Source: Neospora caninum Liverpool | Lineage: Eukaryota; Apicomplexa; Conoidasida; Eucoccidiorida; Sarcocystidae | DNA length: 64,000 bases | Assembly (NCBI RefSeq): GCF_000208865.1 | Contig: NC_018393.1 | Coordinates: 248,001-312,000 of the forward strand | Direction of reading: 5' to 3' | Part shown: positions 10,148-22,989 of the stretch, piece after piece | Numbering within the stretch: the first letter of the stretch is position 1 | How the letters are laid out: every line of letters starts with the position of its first letter | Program-made: the position numbers and the translations under genes | Notes under the pieces: generated by a model | Told to the model about the DNA's origin: nothing | The model's input: the letters and a program-made list of their open reading frames with translations, nothing else | The model's database searches: none

Positions 10148-12721
10148 CTTGCACACCGGGTGCAAGGAGTGAAAAAACGTCAAGAAAGCGAACAATATCT
10201 ATCCACTTCGTTCCCGGGATGAAAGATCTGACCAAGGTGGTGTAAGTATCTAGAAACACACGCTGTACCACTGGAGTGCGAAATAAAAGCCAGGAGCGAT
10301 ACATTCGCTCCGCCGAGTTTGACAGGGAGCAACACCAGACACACTGCCGTGGCAATCCCGGAGATTCGTAGAAAGGGGCCTAGCCTCAACTTCCCGAAAT
10401 AAGATAGAGCCGATGTATCCACCTCCACAACGATTCGGTAAAAATCAAACTCAGGCGAACGAAAAAAGACGCCTTCAGCTTTTATATCCCACAGATCGTA
10501 TACACATACGATGCATCTCTGCCAGTAAGTCGCCCTCGCGTGGTGCTGTCTACGTCTTGGCACGCGTATTCCGGGATCCCGAGACACTCGAGCTGAACAG
10601 TGGCCGCTTGCATTACTCTGGGCCATGTGATGGTTTGGGCAATGTTAGCGGTTGGCGTCTAGCCAATGTTGCCATGTGGCCAATCGTGGGATTAGGCCTT
10701 TACACCTAGGCAGAAGAACACGGAACACGAGTCTTAGTTGCAACAGTGTCTGCTGCGGGATACTTCATTCAACACGGTGCTTTCAGGCGTGGACGTGTCT
10801 GCACACAACGCCGAGAAATCAAGTGTTTTGTCTGCACACTGGTGCAAGCAATACAGCGAAGCGATTGGCGCTGGCCACGGGGTATGCAACTCGTTTATTG
10901 TGCTGCCCAGGAAAAAAAATTACATTCTGGCATCCGTTGCGCCCTCCGATCACGGTGCAGGCAACTTTAGTATCGGATTATATCAGAACATAACTTTCGT
11001 AGGAGTAACGGTGCCACGGGCAGTCAGCGAAGACTCCCACTGGGTAGTGCGTCTGTTTCGAAACTAGATAGTACGATGGATCCTTACTGGCTTTGCACAT
11101 GCCAACGTCAGACCTTATCTTACCAGAACAGCACATAAGCTTTCGGGCTCGTGGATCAAGGGAGCAAATATCGCTCCACAAAATAGTTTTATCGCCTTAA
11201 TATGATTCGTTCTCCCCCATCCAGTTGCTATGGTGGTGTCCAAACACAGGGGTATTTCGAGTATCGCTTGAAAGCGACGCTTACGACAAGGAAGGACAAA
11301 TGAGATGCCTAATCCTACGTAGCCACGAAGCCGAAGCCACTACACTACCCCCTTTTCCGGTTGAGCAGCCACATTCCATAACCGCTGCTAACCTGAGAAG
11401 CACTTCTTGCAGAGGTATGGCGTCGTTCCACTGCTCGGAGGTAACCGAGTAGGTCGAGGTTCTCCTCCAGTCGATCAAAACGCTTCACCACAATTCCGCC
11501 TATTCTCCCGGGTCTAACCGCTGGCGGGTTTCGCTTGTACGCCTTTTGACGATTAGAAGTACCCTTAGCCTACAGCCATCATGTACACTACGAAAGAGTC
11601 AAAGTGAAAAACTGCCACGAAAGCCACAACCAGCAGCGCCCAGACTGAAACTTCCCCCGTGGCTTTATAACTTCCATGCTACATGAGCTGGATGAGTTGT
11701 GCTTTGTGCCTTCGTTCCTTCTTACAGTTAACGCTGATATAACCTCGAACACTTCAATGTACGCCAACGTACATTACAGCAGTAAGCGACTGCCACATTT
11801 TCTACATTCCCCTCAGCCTTCTATCATTGTTCGACATGCTGATGTGCTGGTGCCTCACATGCTGCTTACGGGAAAAGGTTCGAGTCTTTCTTCTTATCCA
11901 CTCGTTCCAGTGTGCCCTAAAAAATGATTGTAGAGGCCCTGTGCTTTTGCACCTTTTCTAAGTCTCCGCTGGTGTCTACGCGAGTGGTAACCGATGCACC
12001 CTCATAATCGACGCCGTTAAAACTTGGGCACAAGAGTGGCGGCCTCTCCGCTAGTGAAACCGCCATAAAGAGAACTTCTCTGATGCGTTGCACGGATCAA
12101 CAGCTGTGCAAAGAGAAAACTTCTGCACGGTTGACCATCCGCAATGTCACATCACAGTTGCCACCCTGTGGACCGTCCATCACGGAGGTGTCACATCTTT
12201 AGCCGCTAAACCTCATGTCCAGTTCTCCGTAACCTGATGTGTCATTCTGCACCTCTTTGGAACACATGCTTAGCATCGCCGCATAATCCACTGGTTTGTT
12301 CTTAAAAGGAGCGTAGGAACACCGCTCAACGAAACGGGCTACGTCTTTTATGTTGCCAGCAGGGTATGCATCTAGTATCAGCGCCCTGGGTTATCGAGCC
12401 CCGGCTGAACACGGCATGTACCGCTTCTGCGGCATCACGATTCAAACCATGTGGCACAACCATGGACAGGCGTGCCAGAGAAAAGATCACTATACACACA
12501 CAAATCATTGCGGAGCTCCCCAGTCACTAATCAGCAACCGGAATTAACACTTCCGAAAAACACGTATTAGGTGGTTTCACACGCTGTAACGATCCTGGTA
12601 TAACTCGTGGGTCTGAAGCACTATACAGAGAAGTCTGCCACCAATCACAAAAGGAAATGCCTCTGTGTCCAATCTCCACAACGAGTGATATCAGTCGCCT
12701 CATTTATTCGTTTGCATGCCC
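10148..12721. other. Intergenic between the two SRS-like genes
   Basis: About 2.6 kb holding the presumed promoter of copy 1 (bases just above 10147) and the 3' UTR of copy 2. Short open frames such as 10738-11067 (+) have no recognisable domain. A short stretch near 10355-10385 looks similar to 13795-13825 upstream of copy 2, suggesting that the duplication unit included promoter sequence. No third SRS copy or relic was recognised. Confidence 0.4.
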
Positions 12722-13243
12722 TTATATCGAACTCAGTGCAAAAGCAAGAGCTGGTATTCCAATGGAGACCCCCAGAGCAGCAGACAAGCCTTGGGCACCG
12801 GCGACCTTGATTATCGCTGTCAGAGTTTTGTTCTTCTGCGTATCCGTGACTTTAAAACAGAACGGCGTGGTCTGCTTCGCGGGTACTGCGTTGGTAGGAA
12901 ACGCTAAGGTTCTCGTGCTACCAGTTTGCATCCACGTGGGCGCCGGCGTGGCTGCTGGGAATAAAGTCGCAAGTTCGATTGGCTCATCCCTGCAGCTGTC
13001 TCCCGACGAAGCCCTGAGAACTTGTGTGTCGCCTGTTGGGTTGTACGCCAGCGTAATGCTCCCAGAATTTTGTATCGAAACACTCTCACCTGGTGAGATA
13101 GTCTCTTTTCTTGTTTCATCGCTGTCCAGCGGCTTCTTGAAATCGTACGACCAGTTCTTCCCTTCCACTCGCCACGCCGAGCACGCGGACAAAACTACGA
13201 CGAAACAGAGCACCACCCTGGGAAAGAAGGCGCTTTTCTCCAT
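12722..13243 (-). CDS. SRS-like GPI-anchored surface protein, copy 2
   Basis: Single exon, about 173 residues, start at the ATG at 13243, stop TAA at 12722-12724. A signal peptide (VVLCFVVVLSACSA) is followed by a mature start KNWSYDF that matches KSWSHTI of copy 1. The two proteins align along their length: SPGESVSI with EPGETVSV, GSTRTLAFPTNAVP with GHTRTLVIPSDVVP, and FCFKVTDTQKNKTLTAIIKVAGA-type ends followed by a hydrophobic GPI tail. As in copy 1, only two cysteines (GDSCRDE and PFCFK) lie in the mature region, implying one disulfide. The gene pair is a diverged tandem duplication on the - strand. Expected location is the parasite surface; ligand and stage of expression are unknown. Confidence 0.7.
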   Translation of the reverse strand: MEKSAFFPRVVLCFVVVLSACSAWRVEGKNWSYDFKKPLDSDETRKETISPGESVSIQNSGSITLAYNPTGDTQVLRASSGDSCRDEPIELATLFPAATPAPTWMQTGSTRTLAFPTNAVPAKQTTPFCFKVTDTQKNKTLTAIIKVAGAQGLSAALGVSIGIPALAFALSSI

Positions 13244-15676
13244 GGCTGCAAACCCACGAAAAAGATGAGAGTACGCTGCGACGTGTTGCCACGCTCCGTG
13301 TCCTGGTTGACGACGACGCTCTGGAGGCAAAACACAGTGGCGTGTGCGACACGGTAACGCCCTTTTAGATTGCTTTCAAATCTGTCTAACGACCCACTGC
13401 AATAGTCACGCACAATCTTGAAGGCGAACTGATGACACGCAAAAGTTAAGTGTTTGAGACATCAGGTTTCTCCTGTACGCCATGAACCATGGCACAACTC
13501 TTCGGGGGTTCGTAGCGGCGCCGGCCGTCATCGTATCTACCATGTGGCCAGTTACCGAGGACACGGAGCCAGCGTCTCTGTAGACCCTTGCTCGGCGACC
13601 GGAATGGCGGGTCCCGGAACTGCGTTCACGATGCCGGCAGGCCACCAACGATTTTTTCCTAACCCGTAGCATAGAAGTGTATGAGCGTGTGTGTACGGTG
13701 CCTCGGAAACACGTCCACTGAATAGAAATGTAACGAATCTCCCATGAACAAGAAATGCGTCTGCGTATCCGTACTTCGCCGTAAAGCATGCTCGTGACTA
13801 TCCCAGCGATTCTCAGAAGGATTTGAAAACGGAAAGCACCGAAGGGATCAACCAAAGACCAAGCCGTGCTGATGCTCTGACGTGACCGAATTGCTGTGAA
13901 ATGGTGTTAGATGACAGGAACAGTGACATGTGCGCATGTGACGATGACACGGAAACACGGTCATTGCACAGAAATCGTTTTTTTTACGTTATGTAGCTTG
14001 GGTAAGCTACCTCAAGAGCTAATTGTATGGTTTGCTCATCCTACAGCGACACCGCTGACCACCGTGACGCCAGGACGAGCGTCCAAGGGCAGGACACGTG
14101 TGTGACAGTATTGTATTTCAGCACAAAACAGGTGTTTGGCAAGAAGCGGTTGGTGGTGCATTGCCGTGTCATGAACGGAGGATAGTCACGCCGCGTAATG
14201 CAGAAAAACAGCTCGGACGCAGTTGCTCCAGCTTTAGCTCGGGTATTCGGATACCTCTCCGCCACGGCATTAACCGTAGGAGGCGGCCGTTGCACTCCAT
14301 AACATGGGGGAGCTCTTCACTAAGGAACACCGTATATCACGTCTATGCGTCGTGTTTCATCCCGCGAGCGGGCCAGGTGCTGCCATTGCATTCGAGATTT
14401 TACTTCTCTAGAAAGGGAGTCTCGTGAACGTGATTCGTCCGGGCCCGACATGTAGAAAATTATAGAACAGATCCCCAGTGAAAAACACTCCTTGATGAAG
14501 GCTTACATAACACTACTTACTACATCGTAGACGCGGATGAGGCGGATAACGAACTTCTATTTACGGCACTCGTACAGTGCCATGACAACGAGTGCGGCGA
14601 ATCGTCGCCCGAAGCCGAGCGATCCACCGAACTACTGTTCGCTTTTCGTGCCGGTTATAGCTCCCTTGCGTTATTCTAGCAAACAGACGTCAACACGGCC
14701 GGCTTTGTACGGAGGATATGGTAACGTCCTTGTACCAGTCTATATGGGAGGTTCGGAGGTGTCTAGCGTGGATGGCCCTCCGCTGGCGTTGGAGGCTACA
14801 AAACAGCACGGCAACCAGGAGTGTTTCTTTTCCTCAGAGTAAGGTGCTTCCGAGGCCAGGCAGGGCCCGGAAGGAAAGAAATGATTTTTGAGAGGACGGA
14901 AGTGTCTTTCTCTGGGAGCACAGACGCTCGTCTCCAACTCAAATACCCACCGCAGAATCTCGTCCACTTCGCCAACCGGCAGGATGGATAGCTCCATGTT
15001 GTTGTGCTTCCGACTTGCGGATAACCGCCAGAGATGATCGATCCAGGAGAGACCACGTACCATCTCATGCCGAAACAGTGCCTACCAAGGCGGTTGTTCG
15101 TGAAAAGCTTACACCAACAAAACCGCACCGGTCAGCAGCTTGTCATCTGTACGAAAAAAAATGCTGACCACAAAAGTGATCCGAAGCGTTTCCTATTCGT
15201 GTAGCTTGTACGTGCGCTCTCGGCCAATGTTACGCGGGTCACTGAAGCATAGGAATGCCCATCTACTCACCTTTCTGGCCCTCGTGCACAGAACCACCTT
15301 TTAATGAGATAGGCAATGAGCCGCGGTTCCACAGCGGCCTTCGTTCCCACAACGACTATCCGAGACCCCGGAATAGAAGCGGGCTCTTCTAGAGCATCCA
15401 TTGTTTTTTTTTGGTGGCTTGTTCAAAGCGGGAAGCAGCACGCATGCGAGGAACAGAGAGACAGGCAGCGAGACTCCGAGGGCCCGCAGCTCCAATCTGT
15501 AGCAACAGAATAGATGCTCTCGTAGTTGTCTTCCCTCTCGACGCAAAAAAAACACGGGTCTCTGACAGAGCAATATCGACAAAGCGCGCTCTTTCGTGGC
15601 ACATGAAACGGTCTCAAACATGTCATGAACGTGGTGTGGGCACCTCGTTGCCTCCCCGACAGCTCGTGAAGATTGG
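13244..15676. other. Intergenic; no gene seen
   Basis: About 2.4 kb between the start of SRS-like copy 2 and the 3' end of the SelD-fusion gene, both on the - strand. It should contain the copy-2 promoter and the SelD 3' UTR. Open frames up to 149 codons (13406-13855, -; 15301-15708, -) show no domain and look like chance. Confidence 0.4.
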
Positions 15677-18600
15677 TCAATACAAACACTCAACAACGCC
15701 CGATACATTTTCCCATGGAGCGTAGCGGGGACGAGTTCCCTGACTTGCGTCTTTTTGGGGAAAAGGAACGAACGTTTTTCTTTCGAAAACGGATCCTATG
15801 ACTACTGCGTTATCATAGCCGCCTTCCTCTCTCAGCCTCTTGATGCATTCATCGGCCTTGCTGGCGGGGACGAACGCCAAGAGACCCCCCGACGTTTGCG
15901 GATCGAAGAGTATCGGGAGCTTCGGCGGCAAATCAGAAGGTGATAGGGGCTGAACAGGAAGGTCGCCTGTAGCTTCGGCCGCGGCCGGAGTCGCACCCAC
16001 GGTCTTGAGCGACAGCGCGGAGAAAAAGCGGGCGTTCGAGGCGAGAAGCGAGGAGTGAATCCCCTGGTCCATCAGCGTCATGGCTCCGTCAAGCAGACGG
16101 AGAGAAGGAAGCAGCACGCGTGCGCAGACGAGAGGCAGAAAGTCGCCACTGGAGGAATCGGCAGTGCCGCCAGATGAAGCGCAAGAAGATCCTTCGGCGT
16201 CTGAGGAGGTCGTGTCCAAAGTTGTCTTCTCAGCGCCCGCCACAGCCGCCATAATCCGGCTTTTGCGGCACGCGCGAAGCATTTCGAGAAGGTGGCCTAA
16301 GAGACCGAACCCTGGGAGGAAGGGAAGAGAAAAAAAAAACAAACGGGCAGGACCGAACGGGCACGAGCTGTCATTGACGGGGCAATCGCGAGAGCGCGAC
16401 TCGTCCGGGGCTCAGAGGGCCTGACATTTGGTGACAGTCATTGCTGCTTATCGTCGGCATCTCGTTCTTTCTCGCGGTGTGTGCGTCTCCCTGACACGGT
16501 TGTTGTCCCTTTGGCCCTCCTGCGCTTTCTCCTTTCTCTCAGACTTGCCTCTGTGCGCTCTTTCTACAAACACTCACCAGTGACATCTGTGCATGCAGTG
16601 GCGCCGCAGTCCATTAGAATCTCTGCTGCTGCCCGATTCGAGACTTGCATGAGATCAAGGGCTCCATACACCCACCTGCGAAATGGGGGAAAGAGGGAGA
16701 AGCGAATAGAGAGAAAACAGGCATGAAGGTGGAAGACCGAAAGCCACAGAGAACGTGCTGATACAGAGGGAAAAGAGAAAAAGCCCGGCGCCAGTGCGAA
16801 AAACAACAGAAATACAACACACACCGGCTCTTTTAGTTACCGCGATCAATGAACGCCTGCACCCAGTTTCTAAGCATGTCGATAAAGGCAAAAGTTCGCA
16901 AACCCGTTGTCTGCCGTTTCCCACGTTTAGACACTCAAGCAATCGCTGGGACTCTCGACAAACCCGTCGTCATCCACACCGTGTTCAGATCTGCAGACGT
17001 AGTCTCGTAAATATATACTGATCCATATATATATATATATATATATATGTTATGCTGCAAGTGCCTGTAAGCTCGTTCCGTGTTGTCTATGCAGTTTGTA
17101 GGTTGGGGGACAAACGGGAAACGGTGAGTTCAAAAACGCTGCAATGGATGTACAGACGTAACTCGTGAAGCACGTGAAAGGTGGGGGAGACACGCACGCA
17201 GTTGTGAGGAGAGCATCCCGACTCACCGTCCCCTGGATTTTCCTTCCACGTGGCCAGCCATTATGACGCCCGTGCCGAGAGGCTTCGTAAGAATGAGGAC
17301 ATCTCCTTCTTGTGCCTCTGCACTCCCCTTTGGCAGGTATCCAATCGGCAGATTTCCAGCTGGAGCTCGGTGGTTTCCTTCCGCAGCCTCCCCTTCGCTC
17401 CTTGTCTGTCCGTTTCTTTCGCTTCTCCTTAGGCGTGAAAGGCGGCCGGTGACGGTCAGCCCCGCGGCCATCTCACGACCTTGGGCTGAATGCCCCCCCG
17501 CCAGCTGACAGCGGTCACGAGAAAGCGCGGAGCAACACCCGCCAAGGAGTTGAAGGAGATTGTTTGCCATCTGAAAGAACAAACAAGGGTACAGCGAAAG
17601 GCAACCGTAGACCGATGCTCACGCACACGCATATATATATATATATATATATATATAGGTTACTGGATACGGCACTCACATCCCTGACGGGGCGAACAGA
17701 GCTCCCGCCTTGAATGGGTTGAGAGTCGAGTTTTTATCTAACTCGAAGAGTGAAAAAAGCAAGGACATGAGCAAGTCGGTGCGCACACCTTGACGGAGAA
17801 AAAGCCTGTTTTTAGGAACCTCGGAAGGCTGTTGACGAGTTGATCGTTTCTACGCAGATCACCGAGCAGTTCAGAAAAAATGCACCTGGACAAGCACGGA
17901 GCCTACGGACGTTGTGTCCGTGAACGCACGGCGGCAGCGAGACAGCAGAGATCGGCAGAGTATACCGAAGACGACCGAAGCGACAGAAGAACAAATCTGT
18001 TCAAAGAATGCCAACCTACTATGCAGTCAGTCGAGTAGGGGACGACTGCCGTGAGGAGAGCAACAAGAGGCTCAGCGCCCATGGCGTAGCAGTCGGACAT
18101 TGCGTGCGTTGCGGCGATGCGGCCCAGCACGTAAGCGTCGTCGAAGAAAGCTCTGCAGAAAAGAAGAACATACCAGGGGGAAAAACACGCCCAAATGGAC
18201 TTGAAGATATATATATATATATATATATACCTCGATATACACGATGAACGATGACTGGCGTTGACTGCGGAAAGCTCTCTCTTTGGATTTTTCCTACCGG
18301 TAGAAGTCGACAGTTTGGACGAGGAGTGGGTTGTCGTCTCCGGGCGCGTCACACGGGTCCTCGGCGAAGGTTGTCATTCGTCCCGTCGGTCGGCCGTCGT
18401 CGCTCTCTGCTTCTTTCTCCGCGTCTCTTGGCGTCAGGCTGGCCAAAGGTCGCGCCGCAAAAATGCACCCGTCGTCGGCGTCTTCGAGGCCGACAAGGAC
18501 TTCCTCTCGATTGAAGAGAAGAGGATAGAATCGGCCTTCTTTGTCGATTCGTTTTTGAAGCGCCGCGAGTTGTAGGGCCTCGGCGAGCTGCAAGGCGGGC

Positions 18601-21600
18601 GCTCCGCTTCCTGCGGTCGCTGCACGGCTCGCAGCTTCCGCCGCCAGCTGCTTCGTCGCCCGCGCAGGTGCGCCCCCGTCACTTGCTGATCCTTTTTCCA
18701 CAGAGTTCCGCGTCGCTCGCGCCCTGCTCGCGTCTCGTTGCTGGCAAAGCAGTCGATGCTGACTGGCTTCGAGATCATTCGCCTGTTCCAGTTCCTGCAT
18801 CGTGCGTCTCAAGACAGTTGAAGGCACCTTGGCGCCGCAGCCGCCGCACCGCGTGCCTCCGCCGTTTTGGCAGCCCGACGCACCGCCTTTCTTGTCGCGG
18901 CCTCCCGCGCGGCCCTGGACGTACCCCATGAGAACGCGACACCCGAGACTCAGTTCTTCGTCTTCTTTGCGCTTGAACAGACTCTCGCAGAATCCTCGCT
19001 TCCGCTCGCCGGCTGCCAGCTCCGGAGCAACCAAGGCCGCACTCGAGCTCCGCGTCACGTCGCCGTGTGCCGAGTCTGCGTGCGGCGAGGCGGGAGAGGC
19101 AGACGGCGTCGGCGCCTTGCGCGAAAGAAGGGACGGACAGGTGAGCCCCGAGGGAAGCACTTGGTACTTCTGGATCCAGTTGATGTCCATCCGGGTCTAA
19201 AACCAGGAAAGTCACAAAAAATACGACAGGACCACAGGGACTACGTGCTCCGTGCCGCCTCGCGCATGCAGCGAAGACACAGCTGGTTCTTCCCGCCCTA
19301 CGAGCACGCGGGCGGACCGACGACTTGGAGTGCCTCACTGTTTCGCGTAAACGCCTACGACCGTCACGCGTCTTTGAGACACACACACACACACACACAA
19401 GCGCCATGCGCGTTCCTCTCGCGCCGATTTGGAAGAACGAAAAAAGGGGTGTGCAGCGCGGGCTCCATCTCCGTCGAGAGATCGCCAGAAAAAAAACTTG
19501 CAGGTCAAACAGTATACACACTCCATTTATACACCGAGCCATGCAGATCGATATATCTACATATATATATATATATATATATAGATCGATATACTGGGAA
19601 AAAGTGCGCAGATGTGGATAAAAAACTGCACACGAGTCTGTCCATATGGAAGTCTGCGGAAATATGCGAGTAGATCTACCTTTATATATATCTATCTTTA
19701 TATATGTATGCATGTCTGTATGTATGTATGTATGTATGGAGATGTATCGTTTGTGTGGAGCCGTACTTTGAGCTTCGAGACCCATGTGCCCTCGAAGCTG
19801 AGGTGTCCCTTTGTGCCGACAGCATAGTCCATGCCGCAGGAGACAAACGAGAGAAGGCGGGCCACCGGATGCCAGCGGTGAAGGCGCGCGCCGTCGCCGT
19901 TCCGCAAAAAGAGGCGCAGGTTCTTGCTCAGAGGCTCGCCTGTTCGAGGCGAGCCGACACGAACGCAACTCCGAGAACACGTGAAGGAACGAGAGCCGTG
20001 TGAAACGCATCTCCAGGCCGCCCGAAAAGGCTGATTAAGCCGCAGTCGCTTAAAAAAACAGCCAGAGCAGAACCGAGAAGAGGAGCGCAACCGCGACCAA
20101 AGAGGGTGGCCGGCAACGGCCGCTAAGCCGGCGAAGCAGGCAGCCAAACGCGAAAAGACGACGCACGTGCAGAGACATGGCGACCTCGCGTTCACAGTCA
20201 GAGACAGGAAAGCACCTCAGCACAAAACGAGACGCGAAAGTGCAGAACTTGCAAAGCAAAAGACAGCCAAGCCTGGGCGGGCGAGGCGGCCTGCGCGCAT
20301 GCCCCCAACTCACCAGCATGGTCCCCGTCCATGGGGGAGGGCGTTCCGACGACTTGCGCAACGTCGCCTACACACAGAGCAGAAACACGTGGTGAAAAGC
20401 GAGAGAAAAGGCATGAAAAGGACAGCGCGACGAAGCCACGCCTTTTCGAGAATACCTCGGTTTCTCAACTGCTGCGCGCGCCTACCAACTGCGAAGACGT
20501 TCGGAGTGTTGAGAGAACGCAGGAACGCGTCCACTGCGAGGAATCCGTTCGAGGTCAGCTCGAGGCCTGCGTTTCTGCAAGGGGAAGAAGAGGAGAGAGA
20601 AGAAAGAGAGGCGGAAGAGCAGAATGCAACGACGTGCGAGACGTCATGGGAAACTGAAGCCGACTCGGGGAAAAACACGACACGGAGAGGAAGCCGGGCG
20701 GCGAGCGAAACGGGGGGGTCGGGGAGAGAGAACGGGAAGGATGCGACACAGAAACCTGAAAGAAGGAAGAAGAAAACTGAAGGGCGTTGGCGAAAGACTG
20801 ACACAGAAATGCGAAAAGGTTGTGACCGTCCCCCTGGTGAACGTACAGACGGACGGAAACACGGACGGAACACACATGGACATCAAAGAAAGATGCCTCG
20901 CTCGTTTGCCTTCCGTCTGTTTCATGTTAGACTGTGCGTTCCTCTGTTAAGAACTCTCCCTCCTCGCTGCCGGGCGCTTCTCTCTGGAGAACGTGGCAGG
21001 AAAGATCGCTCCCTTCTGTCTCCAGGTGTCTCCTCACTGGAACCAAGGCTGCGGCGTGGCTGGTGTGCACCAGACGCATTCGTCGAACTCAAAATGGCGC
21101 CCGTCCGCACCGACGAGGCGTTTTCGGCAGCTCGCCGCTTCTGACTCGGTTTCGCCTCTGCCGTCCGACCCACAAGTCGCGTCTCGAACAGAGGTCTCCC
21201 TGCGTGCAAACTCTGCGCATGCAGCGGCGCGCTCGGCACCCTTCCCTTCCTGGGCAGCCTCGACAGCCGCGGCGGCGAGGGGCGAGCCGCCGGCCAAGCC
21301 CGAAGAATCTTTGGAGGCTTCGAAGGAAGATCGCGGAGGCGCAGTTTCCACGTGCACAGAGGCCACGTTCCAGTGCGGATGCACGACGATCCCGCTCGCT
21401 TTCAAGAGACGGGAAACGCGCGTCTGAATCCAAGAGAGAGACAGCAGATGGGGCACAACCGAGGCGAGACGAAGATGAGACATGAAGGTGAAGCGAGAGG
21501 CGAAGGAGAAGCGAAAGAGGAAGGAGAAGCGAGAGAGGAAGGAGAAGCGAGATGGACGGAAAGCGCGAGGGACACTGAAAAAGAGAGGGCGAGGCGAAGA

Positions 21601-22914
21601 GAGAAATCAGAGGGGCGAGAAGCACGGAAGAGGAAAGACGCAACGGTCGTACGGAGGATCGGCAATAGACAGATGAGCGCCGAAACACAACTTGCCAGCG
21701 GTAAACGTCCCAGCGCGACGCGATCGAAGGCGAGCAGCATTCGTCGAGGCGACGAAGAACACATGTCGAGAAGGTAGACATACGAAAGGTCGCGAGCGAG
21801 AAACGTGGAACCACCAGAGACGCGGAGAAGAAAAATGCGGGAACGCGGGCAAGACACGTTTCGCGTCGCCACAGAGCAAGCGTGGGAGGCCCCATGTTCT
21901 ACTTTTCTCCTTTTCTTCTTCTCAACAGGGGTTTTCGTCGCCGAGGTCCGAACGCTCCTGGGGCAGATCGAAGATGCGCGACACAAACTCCTCACACGCC
22001 GACGCGCGTGCCGACTGACGAACGAAACGCCGTGGACTCAGGCATCCCCCAGCGCGGGCCCTTCCAGCTCTCGAAGCGCTTTCGAGTTTTTTCCAAACGC
22101 TCACCTGGGTTCCTGAGCAGGCGCGCGGGAGTACGGAGGCTGTCTCTGTGAAGATGTGAAACTCAACACGAAAGAGGCGACCGAGGTCTTCGCTTTCTCG
22201 CTTCTGCCCGCGAGCCGCCTCCGCCTCTTGCGGCTGCGCGTCTCGCTGCCTCGGCGCAGTTTCGTTGTCCTTCGTCGCTCGCCCTTCCCTTCTCAGCGTT
22301 CGCCAGTGCGCACGCAGCTCGGCGAGTTTCTTCTCCACTGCAGCCTTCACTGCGAAGCAGATCTCGACGCTGTCTCGGCCGCCTCCCACGACGGCCACGG
22401 AGAAAACTTCCGGGACGCCGTCTTCCGCCCTCCCGGCCAGCTTCGCGTTTGCTTTCTCTGCGGGTGCTGCGCCGTCTGCTTGGGCGCATGCATGCGCCTC
22501 CGCAGCGCCTGGAACGAAGGCTGAACGGGCCCAGACGCGAAGCGCCGCATTCGCCAGTCTCTGCAAAGCTGCCTCCCACCGCGAATAGAACTGGCTCAGA
22601 GGCCTCAGCGGCGTGATGCATGCGCGCATGCACTGGTCGCCGACATCCAGCGAAGCGACTTGAGCGGCTTCCAGCTCGCCGAGGCTCGTCCCCTCCGCGG
22701 GCGACGCAGAGACAGACGGCGAAGATTCCGCCTCCCTCGCAGCCGACGGGGCAGAGAAAGTGATGGATGCAGGGACGCTCAGACCAGACCTAAAGACGAG
22801 ACGCGAAAGCAGCAAGCAGACGAGACACAAATCCCACCCTCTCTTGATGCCTGACTCCAAGCCCCCCCACATCTCCCGGAATATATATATATATATAAAT
22901 ATATATATATAAAC

Positions 22915-22989
<75 letters not shown>

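Noticed and set aside
10738..11067. 109-codon + strand open frame between the SRS-like genes
   Set aside because: Non-ATG opening and no resemblance to SRS or any family I recognise.
15677..16342. Selenocysteine insertion element downstream of selD
   Set aside because: The enzyme uses Cys and no in-frame UGA needs decoding, so there is no reason to expect one; none was seen.
18775..20010. 411-codon - strand open frame across SelD-fusion exons 7-8
   Set aside because: Out of frame with the conserved SelD and oxidoreductase motifs; open only because of composition.
22881..22987. AT-only tract as an origin or centromere element
   Set aside because: It lies inside a well-supported intron and similar tracts occur throughout the window.
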